The notes beneath the pieces are model-generated. The model saw only the letters and a program-made list of their open reading frames with translations. It ran no database searches and was not told the DNA's origin. From NCBI RefSeq assembly GCF_000337595.1, contig NZ_AOIL01000055.1, forward strand, positions 37,725 to 75,882: a stretch of DNA of 38,158 bases. Direction: 5' to 3'. The position numbers were made by a program, and so were the translations under genes. Below are positions 1-8,554 of this stretch, in pieces (the first letter of the stretch is position 1; each line of letters starts with the position of its first letter). This DNA is from Natrialba taiwanensis DSM 12281. Lineage in GTDB: Archaea; Halobacteriota; Halobacteria; Halobacteriales; Natrialbaceae.

Positions 1-198
1 GTGCAGACGAGACCGCCACACAGGACCGACAGACGGAAAGTCATCCGCCGAGTACGCTCCGTCGGCGGCCGTGACGAAGTGTTACCCCCACCGAGCCCCT
101 TGTGACGAGGGTTTTTCCCGAGCCGCCTTTCAGAACCACCAGTCGAGAGCGACGGCACCGTGCAAAGCTTGAACGTCCGCTCGTTCGTACCACCGCGT

Positions 199-1227
199 AT
201 GCCCACCCGCGAACCGAACGCAGCAGACGCGGACGCAGACACGGACACGAACACGAAACCGAACGCAGACACCGACACACCCGCGGACACAGCTCCTCCC
301 GCTATCGACCTCGACCACCTTGGCATCCACGACTCGGTCTCCACCGTCTTCCCACCGACTGAACTCGCGACCGAACTCGCCGACCTTTCCACGGCCGTCG
401 ACGTGATCGGCGACGACCAAATCTCCGACTGCGACGCCGTCGTCACCCTCGACCACCGCGAGGCGTTCCTCGACCTCGACTGGGTGCACTCGATCCAGGC
501 CGGCGTCGACCGCTTCCCCTTCGACGAGTTCAGGGCGAACGACGTCGTCCTCACCAACAGCACCGGCATCCACGGTCGGTCCATCGGCGAGACCGTCGCG
601 GGCTATCTCCTCTCGTTCGCGCGCCGTCTCCACGCCCACGTTGCCGCCCAGCAGGACCGCCGCTGGGACCAGCCCGAGTGGGACGAGGCGTTCACGCTCG
701 CCGGGAAGACAGCCTGCGTCCTCGGCACCGGGACGCTCGGCAGCGGCGTCGCCGATGTCCTCGGCGCGCTCGATATGCGCGTGACCGGCGTTCGACGGTC
801 GGCCGACCCCGTCCCCGGCTTCGAGGAGGTCTACGCGACCGACGACCGCCGCGACGCTATCGCCGACGCCGAGTTCGTCATCGTCACGCTCCCGTTGACC
901 GACGACACCCACCACCTGGTCGACGCCGACGTGTTCGACGCCATGCGCGAGGACGCGTATCTCGTCAACGTCGGCCGCGGCCCCGTCGTCGACGAGGTCG
1001 CGCTGATCGACGCGCTCGAATCCAACTCGATCGCCGGCGCGGCGCTCGACGTTTTCGAAACCGAACCGCTCCCCGAGAACTCGCCGCTGTGGGGGATGGA
1101 CGAGGTGATCGTCACGCCCCACTGCGGAGCCTTCACGGTGGACTACTTCCGCGATGTCGCTGAACTCGTCTTCGAGAACGTCGAGCGACTCGCGGACGAC
1201 GAGCCGTTCGTCAATCGGATCGTCTAA
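199..1227 (+). CDS. D-2-hydroxyacid dehydrogenase
   Basis: NAD(P)-dependent oxidoreductase of the D-isomer-specific 2-hydroxyacid dehydrogenase family (342 aa), interconverting 2-keto and D-2-hydroxy acids in the cytosol; the substrate cannot be told from sequence. The Rossmann glycine motif GTGTLGSG begins near residue 176. The catalytic triad expected for the family is visible as R260 (VNVGRG), E289 (FETEP) and H308 (TPHC). ATG 199 is chosen; an in-frame GTG at 160 would add 13 residues. Residues about 9-32 are a low-complexity run of D, A, T, N and P encoded by degenerate GAC/ACN hexanucleotides and lie before the conserved fold, so a still later functional start cannot be excluded. The family call is firm, the exact substrate is open. 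Confidence 0.9.
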   Translation: MPTREPNAADADADTDTNTKPNADTDTPADTAPPAIDLDHLGIHDSVSTVFPPTELATELADLSTAVDVIGDDQISDCDAVVTLDHREAFLDLDWVHSIQAGVDRFPFDEFRANDVVLTNSTGIHGRSIGETVAGYLLSFARRLHAHVAAQQDRRWDQPEWDEAFTLAGKTACVLGTGTLGSGVADVLGALDMRVTGVRRSADPVPGFEEVYATDDRRDAIADAEFVIVTLPLTDDTHHLVDADVFDAMREDAYLVNVGRGPVVDEVALIDALESNSIAGAALDVFETEPLPENSPLWGMDEVIVTPHCGAFTVDYFRDVAELVFENVERLADDEPFVNRIV

Positions 1228-1358
1228 TAGACCGATCGTCTTCGAAAACTAACTTCGGCCAAAACGGATGGTGAAACCCGTGTCTCGGCTGACTGGGTTA
1301 TCTCCCGGTAGCGCATCCGCGACCGAAGCGAGCGGTTCACCGCCGAAGCGGACATCGT

Positions 1359-1377
1359 CCGCCGAGGCGGTTTTTTT
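1359..1377 (+). terminator. Hairpin plus T-run after the dehydrogenase gene
   Basis: A perfect 5-bp GC stem (ccgcc-ga-ggcgg, 1359-1370) is followed directly by seven T residues (1371-1377). It lies about 130 bp after the dehydrogenase stop and in the right orientation to end that transcript. Archaeal termination depends mainly on the U-run, so the hairpin may be incidental. Confidence 0.5.
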
Positions 1378-1441
1378 ATCGTAGATTTTTGCAAGCGGTT
1401 CGACCGAACGAAGTGAGGGAGGACCCGCAGTAAAAAGGTAC

Positions 1442-2059
1442 TTAGAAAAACTTGAACAGGTCGTCCCGTTTCTGGTCGTGTAAGTGCTCGCGGACGGCCT
1501 CGTTCAGCGAGCTAATCTGTCCCTTCTTTGCGGTAATCGGCGCGATGGTTTCCTGCCACTGCTTCCAGGGTGGCAACAGCCCGAGGCGATCGCAGAGTTC
1601 GTCTAGTCGCTCGTCGCGGTCGTCGACTTTGTCCATCTTGTTGACGGCGACGACGGCCGGAATCCCGAGGTCGCGCAGGAAGTGGAACATTTCGACATCG
1701 TAGGGAATCTCGTCGGGGCCGGAGTGGCGATCGATGATGTCGATGACGCTCTTGCCGTCGACGACCAAAATTGCGACGAGAATATCATCTGCGTGCGATT
1801 CGAGGTACTGGACGATGTCCGTCTTGATCTGCTCGCGGTGCTCCTCGTCGACGCCGCTCATGAAGCCGAAGCCGGGAAGATCGCTGATGACGAAGTCCTC
1901 AGCGGCCCAGTCGTAGTGGTTTGGGCTGCGGGTAACGCCTGGATTGCCGCCGGTATCGAAGCTGTGACCGGTCACCTCGCGCATGAGCGTCGACTTGCCC
2001 ACGTTCGAGCGACCGACCAGGGCGACTTCGGCCTCGCGGTCGGGACGGGTATCGAACAT
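1442..2059 (-). CDS. engB: EngB-type GTP-binding protein
   Basis: TRAFAC-class GTPase of the EngB/YihA family (205 aa from ATG 2059), in bacteria linked to large-subunit ribosome assembly. Visible motifs: P-loop GRSNVGKST at residues 16-24, G3 DLPGFGF, and G4 NKMDK. An ATG two codons upstream (2065) is in frame, but a TATA-like box (atttataagc read from the other strand, 2083-2092) lies 28 nt from 2059, which favours a leaderless start there. An in-frame extension to 2194 has no conserved residues. The gene is divergent from the DUF389 gene. Confidence 0.93.
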   Translation of the reverse strand: MFDTRPDREAEVALVGRSNVGKSTLMREVTGHSFDTGGNPGVTRSPNHYDWAAEDFVISDLPGFGFMSGVDEEHREQIKTDIVQYLESHADDILVAILVVDGKSVIDIIDRHSGPDEIPYDVEMFHFLRDLGIPAVVAVNKMDKVDDRDERLDELCDRLGLLPPWKQWQETIAPITAKKGQISSLNEAVREHLHDQKRDDLFKFF

Positions 2060-2082
2060 ACCCATTCGTAGACCGCTCGCGG

Positions 2083-2092
2083 ATTTATAAGC
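2083..2092 (-). promoter_or_regulatory. TATA-like box for engB
   Basis: AT-rich element reading CTTATAAAT on the minus strand in a GC-rich setting, centred about 28 nt upstream of ATG 2059. The spacing fits a leaderless archaeal transcript and decides the start chosen for engB. Confidence 0.55.
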
Positions 2093-2233
2093 ACCGCGAC
2101 GGATCGGCCGTTCCGATCCCTTCGCCCCGTCCGCCGTTGACTCGGTCCCTTCAGTCTGAACTCGGCTGCAGGGAGGGGAAGTTCGTGTACGCAATCCCTG
2201 AAGTTATGCCTGCAGACATACTCAGGAGCGCAC

Positions 2234-3526
2234 GTGCGCCTCGTCCAGTTGACGGTTCCGACAGGAGAGCGACAGACGATCCTCGAGACGCTCGACGAAC
2301 GGGAGATCGATTACGTCGTCACCGACGAGAACAGCGGCCGGGAGTACACCGCCGTCGTCTACTTTCCGCTGCCCACCCCGGCGGTCGAACCCGTCCTCGA
2401 CGACCTCCAGGAGGCCGGCATCGACGAGGACGCCTACACCGTCGTCGTCGACGCCGAAACAGTCATCTCGCGCCGGTTCGAGGCGCTTCGCGACGAGTAC
2501 GAACAGGGCGACGTCGAATCCGACCGCATCTCCCGACAGGAACTCCTGGCGGAAGCCGACTCGCTGACCCCAACCTTCGGCGTCTACGCGACGATGACGA
2601 TCGTCAGCGCCGTCGTCGCGACCGCCGGTCTCCTACTCGATTCGTCCGCCGTCGTCGTCGGCTCCATGGTCATCGCACCGTTGATCGGCCCCGCACTCGG
2701 CGCGAGCGTCGGCTCCGTGATCGACGACGAAGAACTGTTCACCGAGAGCGTCCTCTACCAACTCGTCGGTATCGTCCTCGCCATCGCCGCTGCAGCCGTC
2801 TTCGCCTGGCTCGTCCGGACGACGAACGTCGTTCCACCCGGGCTCGATATCGGCTCCGTCGACGAAATTTCCGAGCGGCTGACGCCGGATCTCCTCTCTC
2901 TTGCCGTCGCCCTTGGTGCCGGCGTCGCCGGCATCGTCAGCATCGCTACCGGCATCTCCGTGGCACTCGTCGGCGTGATGATCGCGGCCGCGCTCATTCC
3001 GCCCGCCGCCGCCGCCGGCGTCGCCATCGCCTGGGGCCAACCGTCCGCTGCCATCGGCTCGACGGCGCTCGTCCTCGTCAACGTCCTCTCCGTGAACCTC
3101 GCCGGCCTCCTGACGCTCTGGTACGTCGGCTATCGCCCCGAAAGCCTGTTCTCCCTGACCGAAACCGAACAACGAGTTCGTAAACGCGTCGTCGCTCTCG
3201 GCGTCATCGTCCTCGTCTTCGCCGTCTTCCTCGGCGGGATCACCTACTCGTCGTACACGCTGGCCACGTTCGAAGAGAACGCCCAGACCGAAGCTGAACT
3301 CGTCCTCGAGGAGCCAGCGTTCGAGGAGTACCAACTTCTCGGTGTGAACGTCATCACCGACGACGAGTACCCGTTCGTCGGCCCCGAACGCGTCATCATT
3401 CGGATCGGCGGCCCGCCGGGCGAACCGGAACCCGGCATCGCAGACACGCTGGCCGAGCGGATAAACCGCCACACCTCCGAACAGGTCGGCGTCGAAATCC
3501 GCTATATCGGGCTGGTCGAACGGTGA
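2234..3526 (+). CDS. DUF389 (TIGR00341-type) membrane protein
   Basis: Integral membrane protein of 430 aa matching the haloarchaeal TIGR00341/DUF389 family, whose function is not known. Residues 1-100 form a soluble region (MRLVQLTVPTGERQTI at the start). It is followed by about six hydrophobic segments from residue 115 to 300, including a Gly/Ala-rich core (VVVGSMVIAPLIGPALGAS), then another segment near 320-340 and a soluble C-terminal domain. The start is GTG 2234; a TATA-like aagttatgcc at 2201-2210 lies 28 nt upstream, supporting a leaderless GTG start. A long Arg-rich reading frame overlapping it is a shadow. No operon partner is visible. Confidence 0.88.
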   Translation: MRLVQLTVPTGERQTILETLDEREIDYVVTDENSGREYTAVVYFPLPTPAVEPVLDDLQEAGIDEDAYTVVVDAETVISRRFEALRDEYEQGDVESDRISRQELLAEADSLTPTFGVYATMTIVSAVVATAGLLLDSSAVVVGSMVIAPLIGPALGASVGSVIDDEELFTESVLYQLVGIVLAIAAAAVFAWLVRTTNVVPPGLDIGSVDEISERLTPDLLSLAVALGAGVAGIVSIATGISVALVGVMIAAALIPPAAAAGVAIAWGQPSAAIGSTALVLVNVLSVNLAGLLTLWYVGYRPESLFSLTETEQRVRKRVVALGVIVLVFAVFLGGITYSSYTLATFEENAQTEAELVLEEPAFEEYQLLGVNVITDDEYPFVGPERVIIRIGGPPGEPEPGIADTLAERINRHTSEQVGVEIRYIGLVER

Positions 3527-3547
3527 TCGCCGCGGGACCCTTCCCGC

Positions 3548-3937
3548 TCACCGACCGAACAACCGTTCGAGCCGACCGCTCCCTCCCGACTCGGTCGTTT
3601 GCTCGCGGCCGCCAGCCCGGTTGTCCGAACTCGATCCATCGTCGCGTCCGGTGCTGCCGGTGTTTCTATTACCGTCGCCGTCACCGCCGCTCTCACCACC
3701 GCCGCCACCGAGCCAGCGCCGTCGCTCGAATCGCCGCCGAATCCACGCCCGCGGGCCGCCGATTCTGTTGATAACGTACGTCGGCAAGTAAAGCGTCAGC
3801 ACCCCCAGAACCAGAAAGATTCCACCACCGATGATCCGGTCCGTACGGATGAACTCGAAGCCGACGACGAACATCGGGCCGGCCATCGAGAACCCGGCCG
3901 CGAGTTGGAGCATGTCGAACAGTCCTGGTCCTTTCAT
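3548..3937 (-). CDS. Small haloarchaeal membrane protein with disordered tail
   Basis: 129-aa protein of unknown function. Two hydrophobic segments occur at about residues 8-26 (LQLAAGFSMAGPMFVVGFEF) and 34-55 (IGGGIFLVLGVLTLYLPTYV), followed by a basic stretch (RRRFERRR), then a Gly/Asp/Ser-rich low-complexity tail. It lies convergent with the DUF389 gene and 21 bp from its stop. The membrane half looks conserved in style with haloarchaeal small membrane proteins, but no named family is recognised. The tail belongs to the low-complexity class seen in several genes here. Confidence 0.7.
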   Translation of the reverse strand: MKGPGLFDMLQLAAGFSMAGPMFVVGFEFIRTDRIIGGGIFLVLGVLTLYLPTYVINRIGGPRAWIRRRFERRRWLGGGGGESGGDGDGNRNTGSTGRDDGSSSDNRAGGREQTTESGGSGRLERLFGR

Positions 3938-4042
3938 GTGTACCCGGTTCGATCGATTCGGTACTCGATACTCGGCCGCGTTACTCGGCGTTCGCTCCGC
4001 CCGCGGTAGCCGACACTTTCCAGTGGCTGGTACGGCCGACGC

Positions 4043-5086
4043 TCATTGCTCCTCTTCGAACGGTAACGTGGGTTCGTAGTCGACCGCCTCGACGGCAGCC
4101 TCGAGGACGGTCTCGACGTTCTCGCCGGTTTCGACGCTCATCGTGTAATCCGCGTTCATCGCGTCGGTCCGGCTATCGTCCCAGACTTCGGCTCGGTCCG
4201 TCTTGTTCGCGATCGTCAATACGGGGACGGTCTCGAACTGGGCGGCGATCGAATCCCGAAGTTCGAGTTGCGAGTCGAGCGGGTAGCCGCATTCGGCGCT
4301 CGGATCGAGCATGACGAGCATGCAGTCGGCGAGGTGTTCGATGGCGCTGACGGCCTGGGATTCGATCTCGTTTCGCTCCGCCGGCGGTCGGTCGAGCAGG
4401 CCGGGCGTATCGACGATCTGGTAGCGGATGTGGTCGCGCATCGCGGACCGATCGGTCCGCTCTGAGTCGGCGGACAAGTCCGCCCCTTCGAAGTGGCCGA
4501 GGCCGATCCCCTTCGTCGTAAACGGGTACGAGGCGGTCTCGCCGCGGGCGCTCGTGACGTCGTTGACGAACGAGGACTTGCCGACGTTCGGATAACCGGC
4601 GACGACGATCGTCGGTTCGTCCGGATTGATTTCGGGCAGGTCCCGCAGGTCGTTTCGTGCCTCGTTGATCTGCAGCAGGTGGTCGTCGACCTGTTCGACG
4701 ATGTCCGCGAGCCGCGCGAAGGCTTGTTTGCGGTGCTTGCGAGCCGTGTCGACATCGGTCTTTCGCAGCCGCGGCTGGTACTCCTCGTGAATCTCGCGGG
4801 CCTTCCGGCTGGCCCACATCACTTCCGAGAGGCTCTGGCGGAGCGCATCTACGTCCACGATGGCGTCGGCGAGTTCGTAGTAGAACGGGTGGGCGTCGTA
4901 CTCGAAGTCGGGCCAGGCCGTGACGACGTTTTCGAGGTTATCGGAGATGATGTTCGCCGCGGTCTGGAGCATGGACTGCTGGGCTTCGAGGCCGCCTTTG
5001 GCCTTGCCGGCCCGTGCTGCCCGCGAAAACGCCTTGTCGATCAACTCTTCCGACGTGGGCGTCGTCGGAAGGTCTTCGAAAATCAT
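4043..5086 (-). CDS. NOG1-like GTPase
   Basis: GTP-binding protein of 347 aa related to the NOG1/Obg branch, known for roles in ribosome (60S/50S) maturation. An N-terminal helical region (residues 1-150) precedes the G domain: P-loop GYPNVGKSS at 164-172, switch I YPFTTKG, G3 DTPGLLD and G4 NKTD. The start is ATG 5086; the frame stays open upstream to 5251, but that part is not protein-like, and a TATA-like element (5109-5117) sits about 27 nt before ATG 5086. It is divergent from the DUF5518-like gene, sharing an 85-bp promoter region. Confidence 0.92.
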   Translation of the reverse strand: MIFEDLPTTPTSEELIDKAFSRAARAGKAKGGLEAQQSMLQTAANIISDNLENVVTAWPDFEYDAHPFYYELADAIVDVDALRQSLSEVMWASRKAREIHEEYQPRLRKTDVDTARKHRKQAFARLADIVEQVDDHLLQINEARNDLRDLPEINPDEPTIVVAGYPNVGKSSFVNDVTSARGETASYPFTTKGIGLGHFEGADLSADSERTDRSAMRDHIRYQIVDTPGLLDRPPAERNEIESQAVSAIEHLADCMLVMLDPSAECGYPLDSQLELRDSIAAQFETVPVLTIANKTDRAEVWDDSRTDAMNADYTMSVETGENVETVLEAAVEAVDYEPTLPFEEEQ

Positions 5087-5108
5087 GCTCACAGGTAGGA
5101 CGCGCGGT

Positions 5109-5117
5109 CTTAAAAGG
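5109..5117 (-). promoter_or_regulatory. TATA-like box for the NOG1-like GTPase gene
   Basis: CCTTTTAAG on the minus strand, about 27 nt upstream of ATG 5086, consistent with a leaderless transcript. A second element, cttatgcgc near 5139-5148 on the plus strand, stands about 30 nt before the divergent membrane-protein gene. Confidence 0.5.
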
Positions 5118-5171
5118 TCGTTCGTTACGCGGCGAGGGCTTATGCGCACACGTCGCGAACGGACGGCTACG

Positions 5172-5582
5172 ATGACAGACTGGCATGCCGTTATTATCGG
5201 CTTTCTCGTCGCAACGGTCCTCAGCATCGTCGGACTCGCAATCCCCGGCATCGGTCAGTTCGTTGCGGGACTGGCCGGCGGCTTCGTCGCGGGGTATCTC
5301 GCGGGCGGCGGCCTCGGACGCGGATTCTGGCACGGGCTGTTAGCGGGTGCGTTCGGCGGTATCGTCGTCGGCGTCCTTCTTGCCCTCCTCGTCGCCTTGA
5401 CGGGATGGGCTGCCGGGCCCATCGGCGGCCTCCTCTCGGGCGTCGCCGGCATCGGTATTCTCCTCGCCGCGCTGCTCGTCTCGTTCATCCTGGCGCTTGA
5501 GAGCGCGCTCGCCGGCGCGGTCGGCGGGCTGTTTAATCCCCGATCTCAATCGTCCGGGCGCGCTCGTGGCCGTCGCCGCTAA
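5172..5582 (+). CDS. DUF5518-like membrane protein
   Basis: 136-aa protein made almost wholly of four or so hydrophobic Gly/Ala-rich segments (for example IIGFLVATVLSIVGLAIPGI and GLLAGAFGGIVVGVLLALLV) with a short basic tail (SSGRARGRRR). The sequence style, with a GGFVAGYLAGG glycine-zipper region, resembles the DUF5518 family common in haloarchaea; the function is unknown. ATG 5172 is preferred over upstream in-frame codons because the protein-like sequence begins there and a TATA-like cttatgcgc lies about 30 nt upstream. Confidence 0.78.
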   Translation: MTDWHAVIIGFLVATVLSIVGLAIPGIGQFVAGLAGGFVAGYLAGGGLGRGFWHGLLAGAFGGIVVGVLLALLVALTGWAAGPIGGLLSGVAGIGILLAALLVSFILALESALAGAVGGLFNPRSQSSGRARGRRR

Positions 5583-5603
5583 GTTGGCCGCCCAATCGCC
5601 CGA

Positions 5604-5951
5604 CTACGCCGATGCCATCTCCCGGCAACTCTCGGCACACTCCGGCAAAATCTCTGCACACGCTTGGCAGTGCTCGTTATCGTGTTGCTCGCACTCTTCG
5701 GCACACTCCTCGCAGAGGTCAGCGCAGATTTCCCCGAGTTCAGCGTGGTAGCCCGAGTTCCGCGCCATCCAGCGAGCGTGAAGCGACGCGATGTCGGCGA
5801 CGTCCCTGCAGAGCCTGATACACCGAGCCATCTCCTCGCCCTCGCCGGCGCAGGCGTCGGCACACCACTCACAGACCTGCGCGGCGTCGAGACAGTTGTC
5901 GATACACTCCTGCATCTGCTCGTCTGCATGCTCGAGTTTGTCGAGTGCCAT
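5604..5951 (-). CDS. Cys-rich four-helix-bundle protein (copper-storage-like, DUF326)
   Basis: 115-aa protein with 15 cysteines arranged in CxxxC, CxxC and similar spacing along predicted helices (C16, C20, C27, C30, C34, C44, C48, then C76 to C109). This matches the ferredoxin-like/DUF326 four-helix-bundle copper-binding family, whose bacterial members (Csp proteins) bind many Cu(I) ions. No signal peptide is seen, so it would be cytosolic. ATG 5951 follows an in-frame GTG at 5954. It is convergent with the DUF5518-like gene and has no copper ATPase or regulator next to it, so a metal-storage role rests on the family alone. Confidence 0.88.
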   Translation of the reverse strand: MALDKLEHADEQMQECIDNCLDAAQVCEWCADACAGEGEEMARCIRLCRDVADIASLHARWMARNSGYHAELGEICADLCEECAEECEQHDNEHCQACAEILPECAESCREMASA

Positions 5952-6034
5952 CACCTGAACTCGTCATCGTCGAATGGCATGAACGTGTGACGGGCGACTG
6001 CAGGCGTTTCCTTAACCGCCCCACCGACTTCCGA

Positions 6035-6319
6035 CTAGCGGCGCGCCTCGAGTTCAGTCTCCAGTTCGTCGAGAGACATGTCCTTCATCGAAAGCAAAAC
6101 GAGCAGGTGGTAGACGATGTCGGCGGCTTCGGCGGCGATTTCGTCCTCTTGGTCGTCTTTCGCGGCGAGAACGAGTTCAGTCGCTTCTTCCCCGAGTTTC
6201 TCGAGGACGGCGTTTTCGCCCTTCTCGTGGGTGAAAAGCGAGGCGGTATAGGAGTCGTCGGGTAGGGTTTCCTTGCGATCCTCGATGACGGCGAACAGTT
6301 CGTCGAGTGTATCCTCCAT
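6035..6319 (-). CDS. hisE: Phosphoribosyl-ATP pyrophosphatase
   Basis: 94-aa enzyme of histidine biosynthesis that hydrolyses phosphoribosyl-ATP to phosphoribosyl-AMP plus pyrophosphate. It has the MazG-like alpha-helical signature of HisE: LFAVIEDRK, EKGENAVLEKLGEEATE and DIVYHLLVLL, with the acidic residues that bind magnesium. The length is normal for stand-alone HisE. It starts on the base directly before the stop of the upstream bifunctional-nuclease gene (stop 6320-6322, ATG 6317-6319), so the two are surely co-transcribed. No other histidine genes are in the window; histidine genes are usually scattered in haloarchaea. Confidence 0.96.
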   Translation of the reverse strand: MEDTLDELFAVIEDRKETLPDDSYTASLFTHEKGENAVLEKLGEEATELVLAAKDDQEDEIAAEAADIVYHLLVLLSMKDMSLDELETELEARR

Positions 6320-6787
6320 TTATAGATCACCGGAGACGTTGCGGATGTCTTCGAGTTGGTCGAACTTCTCACTGTCGTCACGGCTGTCCTCGAAGACGGC
6401 GTCGCTGACTTCGATCGAGGCGTTGGTCCGGGCGGCGAGCGCAAGGGAGTCGCTCGGCCGGGCGTCGATGACGGTTTCGCCGCGCGGCGTCTCGACGTAC
6501 AGATCCGCGAGATAGGTGCCGCCCTGGCCGTCGTCCCGGTCTTCGATTTCGGTGACGACGACGCGGTCGATGCGACTCCCGAGTTCTTCGATCACGTCGA
6601 GCAAGAGATCGTGCGTCAGCGGTCGGCCGATGTCCTCGGCCTCGAGACCGCGGGCGATACTGGTCGCCTCGGTGAATCCGATGAAGATGGGGACGACATC
6701 GTCCTCATCGTCGATATCGAGGACGACGACTGGGACCGGGCCCTGTGGCGTCCCAGCGACACGGACTGCGTCGATAGCTGCCTGCAT
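6320..6787 (-). CDS. Bifunctional nuclease family (DUF151) protein
   Basis: 155-aa protein of the bifunctional nuclease/DUF151 family; plant members were reported to have RNase and DNase activity, and the archaeal role is unknown. Recognisable elements are GPVPVVVLDIDDEDDVVPIFIG near the N-terminus, then EATSIARGLE, RPLTHDLLLDVIEELG, and the conserved IDARPSDSLALAART block. ATG 6787 matches the family's usual beginning; the frame extends to 6925 without conserved sequence. It abuts hisE with no spacer, and follows pdxT on the same strand after a 171-bp gap. Confidence 0.92.
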   Translation of the reverse strand: MQAAIDAVRVAGTPQGPVPVVVLDIDDEDDVVPIFIGFTEATSIARGLEAEDIGRPLTHDLLLDVIEELGSRIDRVVVTEIEDRDDGQGGTYLADLYVETPRGETVIDARPSDSLALAARTNASIEVSDAVFEDSRDDSEKFDQLEDIRNVSGDL

Positions 6788-6958
6788 ATCCCTCTCGTTG
6801 GGTCTCCGGGAGGAAAAACATGTCCGGTTGCGAATGCATACAGCGTCCCACCGCTCACCCGGCGGGGCGACCGCCGCGCGTGCCGCCCGACATTGTATCT
6901 GGGCAGGCTGACAGCGGCGCTGCACTCCTCGCGGTCCGTCCGAGCCGATTTCCCGCCG

Positions 6959-7585
6959 TTACTCGGCGGTTGCGGACGGGAGAACGGCGTCGTCGTTCTC
7001 GAAGAACGCCAGGCCGTGAATCCGGCTGTCCCTCGTCAACTCCGGATGGAACGCGGTGCCAACGACGGGCCCGTCTCGAACCGCGACCGGCCGCCCGTCC
7101 CACGTCGCCAGCACGTCGACCGCTGCTGAACTCGCATCGTCGATCGCGGGCGCGCGGATAAATACTGCCGGGAACGGCGCGTCGTCCGCGAGTCCCTGCA
7201 CGTCGAGCGGGGCCTCGAAACTGTCCGCCTGGCGACCGAAGGCGTTTCGCTCGACGGTTACGTCGACTAGCCCGAGTTCGTCGACGCGGTCGTCACCGGC
7301 GTCGGTTGCGGCGACGATCAGTCCGGCGCAGGTGGCAAACAGGGGTTTGCCCGCGGCGACGTGAGCTTCGATTTCGGCGGCGATACCCTCGTCGTGGAGC
7401 AGTCTGGAGATGGTCGTCGACTCGCCGCCGGGTAGCGCGAGCACGTCGCAGTCGGGGACGGCTCCAGCGGTACGGATCTCCTCGATATCGATCGTTCTGT
7501 CGTGAGCCGCGGCCGCACGTTCGATCGCGGCTGCGTGTTCTGCAACGTCGCCCTGAACGGCGACGACACCGGCGCGCAGTGTCAT
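6959..7585 (-). CDS. pdxT: Pyridoxal 5'-phosphate synthase glutaminase subunit
   Basis: 208-aa class-I glutamine amidotransferase that supplies ammonia to PdxS in the DXP-independent vitamin B6 pathway. The triad is visible: C86 in FATCAG, H180 and E182 in FHPEL. The LPGGEST motif at 51-57 and the GRQADSFE-type loop (aligned with GRQxxSF) are typical. Start ATG 7585 gives the standard beginning, MTLRAGVVAVQGD. It lies 106 bp downstream of sec61-beta on the same strand; linkage of sec61-beta, pdxT and hisE is familiar in haloarchaea. PdxS is not in the window. Confidence 0.96.
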   Translation of the reverse strand: MTLRAGVVAVQGDVAEHAAAIERAAAAHDRTIDIEEIRTAGAVPDCDVLALPGGESTTISRLLHDEGIAAEIEAHVAAGKPLFATCAGLIVAATDAGDDRVDELGLVDVTVERNAFGRQADSFEAPLDVQGLADDAPFPAVFIRAPAIDDASSAAVDVLATWDGRPVAVRDGPVVGTAFHPELTRDSRIHGLAFFENDDAVLPSATAE

Positions 7586-7691
7586 AGCCGGGCCTACGAA
7601 CACCGGAGTCAAAAAGGACGCGACGCGCCGATTCAATCGCTGGCCGAGGGTGTCGCGAGAGAACCGGTAGCGCTTCCGAGACTTACGGGAC

Positions 7692-7853
7692 TTACGAGAC
7701 GAGCGTCAGAAGCTGGATGAGGACGCCGATCATGACGCCCGTCGCGATAACCGTCTTTGGGTCGATGAGAATTGCGTTCGAGTCCTCGGAGTCGAAGTAG
7801 CGGACGAGTCCGGCGCTGGACATTAGCCCGCCGGTGTTCTGTCCTTTATCCAT
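7692..7853 (-). CDS. Preprotein translocase subunit Sec61-beta
   Basis: Short 53-aa tail-anchored protein. It reads [20 protein letters not shown], then an acidic linker containing the IDPKT motif just before a single hydrophobic helix (about residues 36-52). This is the standard haloarchaeal Sec61-beta pattern (soluble N-terminus with [12 protein letters not shown], one C-terminal transmembrane helix). It is the small subunit of the SecYE-beta channel in the cytoplasmic membrane. Stop TAA at 7692-7694. The gene precedes pdxT on the minus strand. Confidence 0.95.
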   Translation of the reverse strand: MDKGQNTGGLMSSAGLVRYFDSEDSNAILIDPKTVIATGVMIGVLIQLLTLVS

Positions 7854-8083
7854 ACTCGCCTGTACGGGTTCCCGGAACTAAACCTTTCGACTCTCGGAGT
7901 GGCCCGGCCGACGGTCAGTCCACCGGTTCGTTCTGTGCCGCACGGTCATCGCGTACCGCTGTCCTGCAACCTGACAGCAATGCCGCCCGGTGGCAAAGTC
8001 ACCCGCCGCAGTACGGAGAGCCGGCAAGCGGCTACGACTGGGAAACCCTTATGCGCCGCGCGTGGCAACTAGCGCTGAACCGT

Positions 8084-8353
8084 ATGACTGTCACGCTCAA
8101 GGATTTCTACGCGGACTGGTGTGGTCCCTGCAAGACACAGGACCCCATCCTCGAAGAACTCGAAGACGACTGGGACGGCCGGTTCGATGTCGAGAAGGTA
8201 AACGTAGACGAACAGCAAGACGTTGCCAACGAATACCAGGTTCGATCGCTACCGACGCTCATTATCGAGAACGACGACGGTATCGTCGAGCGTTTCGTCG
8301 GTGTCACCCAGCGGGGGGACCTCGAGGACGCCCTCGAATCTGCGGGCGCATAA
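8084..8353 (+). CDS. Thioredoxin
   Basis: 89-aa thioredoxin-fold protein, shorter than the usual 105-110 aa but complete. The active site is WCGPC with C13 and C16. The beta3-beta4 region has VNVDEQQDVANEYQVRSLPT with the cis-proline in RSLPT, followed by the GVTQRGDL segment. It acts in cytosolic thiol-disulfide exchange. ATG 8084 is chosen because the fold starts there; an in-frame ATG at 8051 sits inside a TATA-like element (acccttatgcg, 8045-8055) about 34 nt upstream, so the shorter start is favoured. Confidence 0.93.
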   Translation: MTVTLKDFYADWCGPCKTQDPILEELEDDWDGRFDVEKVNVDEQQDVANEYQVRSLPTLIIENDDGIVERFVGVTQRGDLEDALESAGA

Positions 8354-8554
8354 GCGCGATTTCTGCAGCTCTTCGGTTTCGATCCGATAGCAGCGGCTCA
8401 ATCGCGCTCCGTATTTCTTCCTGCAACCACTTCGACACAAGTGAAACGCGCCACGGACTACTGTGGGTGCCTCGTACGGACCGCTGTCAGTCGGTTCCGG
8501 CCCAGTCGCGACTCGTCCTGCGAGTGTGCTGGGAAATCGGTACAGGAGACCGTA

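Noticed and set aside
85-120. A weak hairpin followed by T residues before the first gene, as a terminator of an upstream gene
   Set aside because: The stem is only about five pairs with a wobble and the upstream gene is not in the window, so it cannot be judged.
2137-3183. A 348-codon Arg-rich frame in the DUF389 region
   Set aside because: Overlaps the membrane protein in another frame; composition is that of out-of-frame GC-rich sequence.
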